Below, one piece after another: positions 56,175 to 64,000 of a stretch of 64,000 nucleotides of DNA. The translations under genes were made by a program, and so were the position numbers. Source of the stretch: Scilla litardierei (Eukaryota > Streptophyta > Magnoliopsida > Asparagales > Asparagaceae). The notes under the pieces are model-generated. The model had not been told where the DNA came from. It saw only the letters and a program-made list of their open reading frames with translations, and ran no database searches. Where the stretch lies: NCBI GenBank assembly GCA_030789695.1, contig JAULAV010003537.1, positions 1 through 64,000 on the forward strand. Reading direction: 5' to 3'. Position 1 is the stretch's first letter; each line of letters opens with the position of its first letter.

Positions 56175-57903
56175 TGTAATGCCCTGATAGCTACTGCACA
56201 AGTACTAGAGGGGGGTGAATAGTACTTTAAAATAATCAATATAATTATTCCTAATTATTGTGCAAACTCAACCAACAATGCAGAATGAAAATTGACAAAC
56301 AAGAATTAAGCAATGCAAACAAGAGATGTAACGGGTTCGGATCCACCCAAGTCTCACCGACTTGTTACCGGCGATCCTACGTCCCAGACACCCGGATCCC
56401 CTCCGGCTACTTGAGTTAGAATCCTCTAAACCAATTTTTGCACTATGAAATTCTTGTAGAAAACCTCTACAAGATTAAATCATACACAAAACGAAATGTG
56501 ACTCCCACAAACCGGGATCACAAACTTCTCTCACAACCGAGAGAAAAACTTAATAGCAAAGTAAATGAAATAATAAAACACTTACCAACAAAATCCTATG
56601 CCTTGAGTAAACTTACAGATTTTAGGGCAAGGAAGATTTTGAAGGAGAGAATGTCACCAAACCCTAGCTCCACCAAGATGAACATCGATCGAAGGCTAGG
56701 ATGGAGTTGGTGACTTAGAATCAAGCTCTTGGCTTGAGTGGCTCACAATGAAGAGAATCTCTCTTGAGGAAATTAGGGCTCAAGGAGTTTGGAGAGATTC
56801 TTTGTGAGAAGAGATAGCTTGAAAATGAGAATTGAATGCTTTCTATTTGATTCTCTAAAACTCAATAATGACAGCCTTGAATGCTAGGTTAGTAGCACTT
56901 CAAGTATATATAGGATAGAGAGTAGAGAAGCAAAATCGTGGCATTAAATGCCCAACGGATCTATTTCTGAAGTAGTCTAATCGGTCTAAGAAGGATCACT
57001 GACCGATTAGTTTTGCAACTAGTCAGTCGGTGATTCTTCTTGGACTGACTAGAAGGAAGACAGCCAAGATAGAGAATTTAAGGAGATAGAACTAGTCGGT
57101 CTAAGAAGACTTGCCAACCGACTAGTTTGACAACTAGTCGGTCGGTGAGTGTTCTTTGACCGACTAAGTAGTTGAAATTCATAGGCTGATCACAAGGAGA
57201 ACTAGTCGGTCTAAGAACAAATTCCAACCGACTAGTTTCAGAACTAGTCGGTCGATGGATGTTCTTGGACTGACTAACTAGTCAACAGTAGCTAGGCTGA
57301 AAGAAATGAAAGTATAACTAGTCGGTCTAAGAAGGATTCACAACCGCCTAGTTTGACAACTAGTCGGTCGGTGAACCTTCTGGACCGACTAATTGGTCAA
57401 CATTGCCTAGGCTGAATTGAGCAAGGAAATCTAGTCGGTTCAAGAATGATTCTTAACCGACTAGATGACAATCTAGTCGGTTGGTTCTTCTTCTTGAACA
57501 AACTAAGATGCACAAGAAGCCGCGAAATGAAGCGTAAAGCTTCGGGAAAGTTTCTATGGGCTTCTAAAATAATCCTAGCTCTAAGATATGAGCGTTATGA
57601 AGATTATACTGTAAGTCCTACTCAAGGCTTAACATTCTACGAAAAGAAGCTAGAAGACTATAAAATAAACTAGACGAACCGTCTTCAAAGCTTCAATCCG
57701 AATCTCTTAATTTGAATAATGTTCCTAGAGCTTCAACGAAGCTTCAGGCACATGATCACGCTCTTTGAGAAGTCTTGAGATGTCGCTTTTGATGTACGTA
57801 GAATTTTGGCGACGATCTCCATAACTGCTCTCACAAAGAGTTAGTACACGATATTTATGTTTGTTCATCATCAAAACCAAATCCGGGAAATCAATACTCA
57901 ACA
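56175..57903 (-). repeat. 3' LTR of second Sirevirus-like element
   Basis: 1729 bp. Minus strand TGTTGAGTATTG at 57903 to GGGCATTACA at 56175. Palindrome array at 56970-57490. Confidence 0.9.
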
Positions 57904-57917
57904 TTCTCCCCCTTTTT
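57904..57917 (-). other. Polypurine tract of second Sirevirus-like element
   Basis: The minus strand reads AAAAAGGGGGAGAA directly before the LTR; further GGGGGAG motifs on the minus strand lie at about 57980, 58110 and 58190. Confidence 0.75.
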
Positions 57918-58567
57918 GGTGATGACAAACCAACATAAATAATAATCAATAATAATGAGTCAAATGAGATTTACTTACTCCCCCTGCATTGATGACACGA
58001 TAATTCCGTATTAAATAATAATCATACGCATCAAGCAGACGAGGAAAGTATAAAATATGAACCCAATTATTGAAATTTAGGATCTAAACCCATTTTTATA
58101 TCTTAACTCCCCCTGAATCTAACATATCAAATTAGATTCACGGTAAATTTCTTTAAATTATCACTTAGCACATCGTCATTATTAATTCTCTCCCCCTTTG
58201 GCATTAGCAAAAAGAGCGGGAGGAGATCAACGACAACAACAATGGCTAAAAATAAAAGCACGAGAGTCAAAGAATATGACCACGGTCCAAATGACACCAA
58301 TGTAAAATAACGAAGTAAATCAAAGCGTGCCAACGAGACCATAGTCGAAAATCGAAAAATGAAATCATCAAAACTCAAATCAATTTCACGTATTGAGTTA
58401 TGGAACATACTCTCCAATATCAACATTCTTAGTGAATTAAGTGCATGGAAAACAATTCTATGTTTTCATAGAAACAATTCTATTAAATCAATAAAATCGT
58501 CGAGCGGCGAAATCAACATAAGAGACAAAAAAATATAATGTGCACACAGAAGTAAATGGCAACACGA

Positions 58568-58600
<33 letters not shown>

Positions 58601-58780
58601 GGATACAATAAAAAGTATACATCCAGCCAACAAAAATAACAACCATCAGCAGGTCGGTGCACATCATTCAACAACTGTCACAACATACATCGAAGAGAAC
58701 ATACATCAAAATGTATCACCAAAACATCCAAAAATACATCAAAAATACAGAGCCACCCAACTATCCTACCCCACTCTCTC
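57918..58780 (-). other. 3' non-coding region of second Sirevirus-like element
   Basis: Aligns with 1570-2246, including CCTCCCGCTCTTTTT, TTGATATTGGAGAGTA and GATGTGCACC. It differs by a simple repeat (TG)n(TA)n inserted at 58569-58600. Confidence 0.7.
58569..58600. repeat. (TG)n(TA)n microsatellite
   Basis: About 7 TG and 8 TA units; absent from the matching place near 1680 in the first copy. Confidence 0.85.
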
Positions 58781-58831
58781 ACGACAAAATAGATCATCCA
58801 AGTGCACATGGGAGAGTCCTCCAACGAAAGC

Positions 58832-59134
58832 TCAGGAGGCGGAGGCAGGATCTACACCAGCAGCAGGCTGTGCAGATGAAGTGGTGGTCTCAGGAACGAC
58901 AGGAGTGTCCACCGAAGGAATGGTGGCAGTAGGAGTGCTCTCGGGAGCACGAGCAGACAAAGCAGCAGCAGACGTACCCTCGGGGGCACGACCAGGAGAA
59001 ATATCTCGTTCCTCATCCTCATCAATGTTCATGACTTCCTCATCAGAAAGCGTATGAGGAACCTCAATATCCAGATATTCGCAGATGCGAGCAAGCATCT
59101 TGATCACTCCGTATTTTACACCTTTTTTCTGCAT
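58832..59134 (-). CDS. Acidic unidentified ORF, C-terminal part
   Basis: About 100 codons on the minus strand. MQKKGVKYGVIKMLARICEYL is a basic amphipathic lead, then VPHTLSDEEVMNIDEDEERD is acidic, then a Pro/Ala/Thr/Ser-rich tail. The lead resembles the end of domains found in plant transposon proteins but I cannot assign a family. As the upper border is where the Athila-like LTR begins, the frame is probably cut there, and the Met is unlikely to be the real start. It sits upstream of the Sirevirus-like 3' region, in the position of gag or an extra ORF. Confidence 0.35.
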   Translation of the reverse strand: MQKKGVKYGVIKMLARICEYLDIEVPHTLSDEEVMNIDEDEERDISPGRAPEGTSAAALSARAPESTPTATIPSVDTPVVPETTTSSAQPAAGVDPASAS

Positions 59135-59393
59135 GATTGCATGCCATTTAGATCGCTCAAATCGTGTTTTTCACGTTTATTCGACGATATTGCGATGCTT
59201 TTCCCGATTTGTCGTTTTTGTCGTATTTCAGGAGATTTGGAGCGATTTGGAGTGATTCTGAGATGCACTCACTCCGGAGTGTCACCGACGACTCTCTTGA
59301 GGGGTATTTTGCTATTGGAGAGGAGTGGAAGGAGAAAAACGTCGTAGAAGCGACGAGGGAGCGAAAATATGAAGTTTGGGCATTTTGAGCATT

Positions 59394-59786
59394 TCACTCG
59401 GTCGAGTGAAGGAGTCACTCGGCCGACCATCGGAAGCCCGCTCGGCCGGCCAGATCGGACACGCAACAGAGCTATATCAGCGTGCACTCGGCCGAGCATC
59501 GCCATGTCACTCGGCCGAACCATGGAGACCCACTCGCCCGAGTGGCATCAAGACGACGGCAACAAAAATTCCAGACTTACTGTTTTTGTACAGTCGATTC
59601 CCAAGGACCGACTCGGCCGAGTGACGAAAGACCGTCCGCCCGAGTGAAGAACGCCCACCGGCCGAGTGAAGAAAAGTCACTCGGCCGAGTGACTCCCGAG
59701 GAGACGACCCCCAAGACCCCCAACTCTCTGGAATCTGTCAGGGTCTATCACTCGGCCGAGTGACATTTGTCACTCGGCCGAGTGAG
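59394..59786. repeat. Array of CACTCGGCCGAGTG palindromes in Athila-like LTR
   Basis: Perfect copies at 59676-59693 (18 bp, GTCACTCGGCCGAGTGAC), 59748-59763 and 59770-59785, with about ten partial copies (CACTCGGCCGA, CGGCCGAGTG) from 59394 on. Confidence 0.85.
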
Positions 59787-60273
59787 CCGCGCTGCCTGTA
59801 GCGTAAACTGCGATTTTGAGGCTGCGCAGGGGCATTTTCGTCAGGATTTTTTGGGCGATTTTGGGGGGTATTTAACCCCAGTTTTTAACCTAGTTTAGAG
59901 GGCTTTTTCAGAACTTTTTGCAGCCTTTTTAGATTAACTTTTTAGGGATTAGATTTAGCTTTTAGGGGGGGAGAGAAAAGTGATATTTTGTGGGATGCTA
60001 TCTTGTTCTTCATTGGTTTGTCTCTCTCTCCCTCAAAAACCCCATTTTTATTGATATTTTGAATATCGCTATGAATTCCATTGATTTTGATTGTGAATTT
60101 CTATTGCATTTTATTATGAATTGTGAGTAGTTTCATCGCCTTAGGGCGTAGGGATGAACCCTACGAGCCCAATTTCTAATTTGTGATGAATTGGTGAAAT
60201 AATTGCTAGAATTGACTAGGGTTAGTTTGGGATTGCTATAATACGAATAGCTAGGGATTCATACTGATTGGGA

Positions 60274-60552
60274 TTTGCAAGAGATTGGATCCCAACTCGA
60301 TAGGAAGCCCTAGAAATTCGAATTGGGTTGCAATTGGATTTCTCCGGAATCGGTTTGCAAGAGATTGGACCGAAACTAGGGTTTTCGATTGTAATTCTAT
60401 ACCAATACCCATTTGCAAGAGATTGGACGGGTAGGAACTATCCCAGCCTAGGTCGTAGCTCGAGTTTGCACGAGAGTGGGCTCGAGATGCGATTGAACGA
60501 TGATGTTGTTCTTCACGCTAGTTTGCCTAGGTTAGGGTTTGCAAGAGATTGG
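60274..60552 (+). repeat. Five spaced copies of TTTGCAAGAGATTGG
   Basis: Exact at 60274, 60354, 60412 and 60538; one variant at 60465 (TTTGCACGAGAGTGG). The spacings are 53-80 bp. They lie in the last third of the LTR, likely the transcribed part. Confidence 0.8.
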
Positions 60553-60931
60553 GCCCTAGCCTAGGTTTGCTATAGACCTGCAATAGCGCGAGAGCGTGAG
60601 CTTGATTCTACATTTAGTTGCAACTAGTTCACCCGAATTTCAAGTCTAGCAATTGTTAAACCTACGAGTCACAATGATGAGATACGGCGAGTAGCGGGGA
60701 TTCCGTACCCCTAGTCGTCTTTATTAATTTGTTATTTCTTTTATACAATTGAACGACTGTGACCGCATATTTGCGAACATTTCTCGATTTTTCTTATAGC
60801 CAGGTGATTGAAGAAGACACTGTTATTAGGCCTCCCTGTGTTCGATACCCGCTCACCGCTACACCGTGCGCTTGCGGTAAGACTACAGTGTCGCCGCTCC
60901 GGGACGTGTATCCGGGGCGCGATCAAGTTTT

Positions 60932-60949
60932 TGGCACCGTTGCCGGGGA
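60932..60949 (+). other. Primer-binding site of Athila-like element
   Basis: TGGCACCGTTGCCGGGGA, one base from the usual TGGCGCCGTTGCCGGGGA of Athila elements. Confidence 0.8.
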
Positions 60950-61110
60950 GGGCATTTTGACGGAGTTCGATTTGGATCACCCGGTTATTTCTCTTCAATT
61001 TCTCTCTTTATTTTTTCATTCTTTTCTAACTCTGTTTACAACCATATTTTGCAAGCTCTCCCGAAATTTTCCACGAGATCTTAACAGGTAAAACGGGGGA
61101 TGCAATTCTA

Positions 61111-62514
61111 ATGACTGGGTCTGGCCAGGGAGATGATGAATCTTTTGTGGATCTCCTTAAGGAACTAATTGATGAGGTCCACGCTATCGGAGCTTTTGCT
61201 ATTAATATCGAGGACCCCGTCGAACAATTGTTTGCTAGCTTTGTGATGGATCAAATCTCCCCGGATGGGACTATTGGGGGCGATATCAGAGTTGATGTGA
61301 AGGACGACAAGCTATATTTTGAAGGCGATAGAACATGCGTCGAAGAGTACTACACTCCCGAGGAATACTTCGAGCAAACCGACATTCAGGGAGTTACACT
61401 CTACAACCCCCACTCTTGCAATTATGAATATGCTGACCTATTTCTCGATCTCAGGAATGAACCAGAGCAAGATGGTGGTCCTATCGATGCTAGTGCAGAA
61501 TCGGAGAGCGTCTATTCCGATGCACCGTCCTCACTAGGAAGCGAATCTGAGCCTCCACTCGAGAGTGAGCTAAACTCAGAAGCTGAAGAAGAAGCCAAAC
61601 TCACACAAGATGACGAAGCAGAGGGTACGGCACCCTTTGAGGTAGAGCTTAAACAATTGCCGCCGAATCTGAGGTATGCTTTCTTGGGTAGTAAGTTGAC
61701 CTTCCCGGTGATTGTTAATGCCCACCTTGGCCAAGATCAACTTGAAAAACTATTAGAAGTCCTTAGGGATCACAAGGATGTCCTTGGCTACACTATCTCT
61801 GATCTTAAGGGAATAAGCCCTAGACTATGCATGCATATGATCCACTTGGAAAACACTGAAGCCACTTCTATTGAGCCTCAAAGGCGGTTGAACCCGAATA
61901 TGAAAGAGGTAGTCAAAAAGGAAATCCTAAAATTGCTTGAGGCCGGAATTATCTACCCTATCTCTGACAGTAGATGGGTTAGCCCCGTTCACGTCTTCCC
62001 CAAGAAAGGGGGGATGACCGTTATAAAAAATGAAAAAGGAGAGCCCATTTCTACACGCACTGTCACGGGATGGCGGATGTGCATTGATTATCGAAAACTA
62101 AATAAAGCCACCCGAAAAGACCATTACCCACTACCCTTCATAGATCAAATGCTTGAACGGCTTGCTAAACATAAATACTTTTGTTACTTGGATGGGTATT
62201 CGGGGGGTTTCCAAATCCCTTTGCATGAAGACGACCAAGAAAAGACTACTTTTACTTGTCCTTATGGCACTTACACTTACCGTAGAATGCCTTTTGGCCT
62301 TTGTAATGCACCTGCCACCTTTCAGAGGTGCATGACCTCCATCTTTTCCGACTATATTGAAAATATTATGGAAGTTTTCATGGATGATTTCTCAGTTTAT
62401 GGAAGTGAGTTTGATTCTTGTTTGGCTAATCTTACCAAGTACTTAAAAGATGTCAGCAAAATAATCTTACTCTTAATTGGGAGAAATGTCATTTCATGGT
62501 CATCGAAGGGATAG
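61111..62514 (+). CDS. Athila-like RT with acidic N-terminal extension
   Basis: 467 codons, open throughout. Residues 1-190 (MTGSGQGDDESFVDLLKELI..., many Asp/Glu) match neither Gag nor protease that I know. From residue about 190 the Athila RT lead begins: VELKQLPPNLRYAFLG, YTISDLKGISPRLCMHMI, SRWVSPVHVFPKKGG, TGWRMCIDYRKLN, LDGYSGGFQIPL, MPFGLCNAPATFQRCM and the catalytic FMDDFSVYG. The last 20 residues are out of frame because one base is missing near 62450; the real continuation is the next frame. Normal Athila elements carry a long gag and a protease before RT; here there is neither, so this frame may come from a deletion that joined a leader ORF to RT. Confidence 0.75.
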   Translation: MTGSGQGDDESFVDLLKELIDEVHAIGAFAINIEDPVEQLFASFVMDQISPDGTIGGDIRVDVKDDKLYFEGDRTCVEEYYTPEEYFEQTDIQGVTLYNPHSCNYEYADLFLDLRNEPEQDGGPIDASAESESVYSDAPSSLGSESEPPLESELNSEAEEEAKLTQDDEAEGTAPFEVELKQLPPNLRYAFLGSKLTFPVIVNAHLGQDQLEKLLEVLRDHKDVLGYTISDLKGISPRLCMHMIHLENTEATSIEPQRRLNPNMKEVVKKEILKLLEAGIIYPISDSRWVSPVHVFPKKGGMTVIKNEKGEPISTRTVTGWRMCIDYRKLNKATRKDHYPLPFIDQMLERLAKHKYFCYLDGYSGGFQIPLHEDDQEKTTFTCPYGTYTYRRMPFGLCNAPATFQRCMTSIFSDYIENIMEVFMDDFSVYGSEFDSCLANLTKYLKDVSKIILLLIGRNVISWSSKG

Positions 62515-64000
62515 TGCTTGGGCACCTTGTCTCCTCAAGAGGGATTGAGGTTGATAAGGCGAAGATTGAGGTAATCGAGAAAATCCCTCCTCCTATTAAT
62601 GTTAAGGGCATTAGGGGTTTTCTTGGTCATGCGGGGTTTTACCGCCGCTTCATCAAGGATTTCGCCTTGATTGCCCGGCCCCTTACCTCCTTGCTAGCTA
62701 AAGATGCTCCGTTTGTTTTTTCAGGAGAATGTTTACGGGCGTTCAACACATTGAAGGAAGCACTAATTTCTGCGCCCATCATACAACCACCGGATTGGAG
62801 CCTTCCCTTTGAGCTCATGTGTGATGCAAGTGACCAAGCCATTGGAGCGGTATTGGGGCAAAGGAAAGATAGAAAGCTTCATGCAATATTCTATGCAAGC
62901 AAAACGTTGGATGACGCACAGAAAAATTACACAACTACGTAGAAAGAACTTCTAGCGGTCGTGTATTCCATTGAAAAGTTCCGCTCATATCTCCTTGGAT
63001 CCAAGGTAATTGTCCACACCGACCATGCGACATTGAAGTATATCCTAAACAAGAAAGAGGCCAAACCTAGGTTGATAAGGTGGATACTTCTATTTCAAGA
63101 GTTTGACTTGGAAATCAGAGATAAGAAGGGTACGGACAACGTTGTGGCGGATCATTTATCTAGGCTTATTCGCAACAAGGAGGACGAAAGCTTGCCCATC
63201 GATGACTCCTTTGTTAATGAGAGGCTATACGCCATAAGGACCGGAGAAGTTCCTTGGTACGCGGACTATGTCAATTACTTGGCTTATGGGATTAAACCAT
63301 GCGGGATGCCCACACAACAAAAGAGGAGATTTATGCATGAGGTCCGTAGCTATTTCTGGGAAGATCCGTATCTCTTTAAGATATGCAAGGATGGGTTTAT
63401 CCGGAGATGTGTTTCTAAGGAGGAGGCCACCTCCATCATCTTGCATTGCCATGGTATGCCATGCGGGGGACATCACACCACTTCTAAGACTACCGCTAAG
63501 ATATTACAGAGTGGATTCTTTTGGCCAACCATGTTCAGAGACATGCATGACTTCGTCAAGGCGTGCGATAGATGCCAACGGACAGGAAATATTTCCAAAC
63601 GAAATGAGATGCCAATGAAGCCCATTCTAGAGATTGAGCTCTTTGATTGTTGGGGAGTGGACTTCATGGGACCATTTCCGTCAAGCAAGAGTAACAAGTA
63701 TATCTTATTGGCCGTGGACTACGTCTCCAAATGGGTAGAAGCCACGCCACCCCTACCAATGATGCAAGGGTAGTCTCCAAGTTTTTCAAGCAGAATATTT
63801 TTCCACGCTTTGGGGTACCCCGTACTTTGATAAGCGACGGGGGAAGTCAGTTTATAGAAAACAAATTTGAAGCCATGTTGAAAAAGTACGGGGTAACCCA
63901 TAGAATTGGCATGGCCTACCACCCTCAAACGAGCGGACAAGTGGAGGTTTCAAATAGAGAAATCAAGCAAATTCTTGAAAAGACTGTAGATCGATCTAGA
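62450..64000 (+). pseudogene. Athila-like RNase H and integrase, 3' partial
   Basis: After the frame loss near 62450 the frame reads VIEGIVLGHLVSSRGIEV, RGFLGHAGFYRRFI (RT connection), then RNase H with MCDASDQAIGAVLG. A TAG at 62939-62941 replaces the Glu codon in the TTTEKELLAV block, and the frame goes on through [12 protein letters not shown]. The integrase zinc region ([18 protein letters not shown]) is near 63445-63590. The core holds Asp in LAVDYVSKW and, after a one-base loss near 63745, Asp in LISDGGSQF and Glu in SGQVEVSNRE, so all three catalytic positions are kept. Three lesions in all. The frame is open to the last base of the window. Confidence 0.82.

Larger units (their letters stand above)
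56175..59129 (-). mobile_element. Sirevirus-like element, second copy, 3' part
   Basis: The LTR (56175-57903), polypurine tract and 3' non-coding region (57918-58780) repeat, inverted, those of 1570-3992. Beyond that the internal sequence differs: a different frame (58832-59134) takes the place of the gag-like frame. The element is cut near 59130 by the Athila-like LTR. The other LTR is not in the window. Confidence 0.75.
59130..60925 (+). repeat. 5' LTR of Athila-like element (left border plus or minus 5 bp)
   Basis: The right border is set by GCGATCA and the following primer site. The left border is at TGCATGATTGCATGCC (59130) or TGATTGC (59134). It carries palindromes in its first third and 15-bp repeats near its end. 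Loss of the matching right LTR from the window prevents a duplication test. Confidence 0.7.
59130..64000 (+). mobile_element. Athila-like Ty3/gypsy element, 5' part
   Basis: An LTR of about 1.8 kb, primer site TGGCACCGTTGCCGGGGA, then a pol region with RT, RNase H and integrase that runs off the right edge. The primer site (tRNA-Asp type) and pol sequence are those of Athila. Gag and protease are not recognisable; only 160 bp lie between the primer site and the first ATG. Confidence 0.85.

Overview
The window looks like nuclear DNA of a flowering plant with a repeat-rich genome. The evidence is plant-specific LTR retrotransposon lineages (Sirevirus-like and other Ty1/copia; Ty3/gypsy chromovirus, Tekay/Del-like, Tat-like and Athila-like), a plant L1-type LINE, hAT miniature elements, one intron-containing host gene and one plant-specific zinc-finger pseudogene. 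There are no operons, CRISPR arrays or bacterial signals. The species cannot be named from the sequence.

Host genes. A seven-transmembrane protein of the TMEM87/GOST (plant 'lung seven transmembrane receptor', CAND) family lies on the minus strand. Exon 1 (41181-40961) carries the signal peptide. Exon 2 (24597-23664) carries most of the luminal domain and five membrane helices. The two join in frame across a 16.4-kb intron, 12.5 kb of which is a single nested Tat-like retroelement. The exons for the last two helices are not recognisable in the window. A second host gene, an FCS-like zinc finger (FLZ) at 16836-16567, keeps a TATA box but has lost two zinc-binding cysteines and has an apparent frame change, so it is probably a pseudogene.

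Region by region. 1-3992: 3' half of a Sirevirus-like copia element (gag-like ORF with coiled coil and His-rich tail, no pol, repeated polypurine motifs, LTR with a palindrome array). 4524-6035: a 1.5-kb LTR element with GATTT target duplication. 6209-12210: a complete but dead gypsy chromovirus with AAAAC duplication and loss of all three integrase catalytic residues. 12.7-15.4 kb: ORF1-only L1 LINE (minus). 15.7-16.2 kb: copia RT remnant. 17.3-21.85 kb: decayed Tekay-like gypsy with its 5' LTR (minus). 28039-40523: Tat-like gypsy with ATATC duplication, gag and antisense ORF but no pol, itself carrying a copia LTR, a 2-kb solo LTR and a hAT element. 42153-42898: second hAT copy, inverted relative to the first, so the pair flanks exon 1. 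43.7-46.5 kb: copia 5' LTR plus gag. 46.5-47.8 kb: two broken copia LTRs. 47842-56174: Tekay-like gypsy (minus) with a copia solo LTR inside pol. 56175-59.1 kb: second Sirevirus-like element (minus). 59.13-64 kb: Athila-like element running off the right edge.

Most elements retain recognition sequences (LTRs, primer binding sites, polypurine tracts) but have lost pol or gag. The window is a record of nested insertion, internal deletion and solo-LTR formation around one host gene. Coordinates of LTRs with a matched target-site duplication are firm; others are approximate and marked so.
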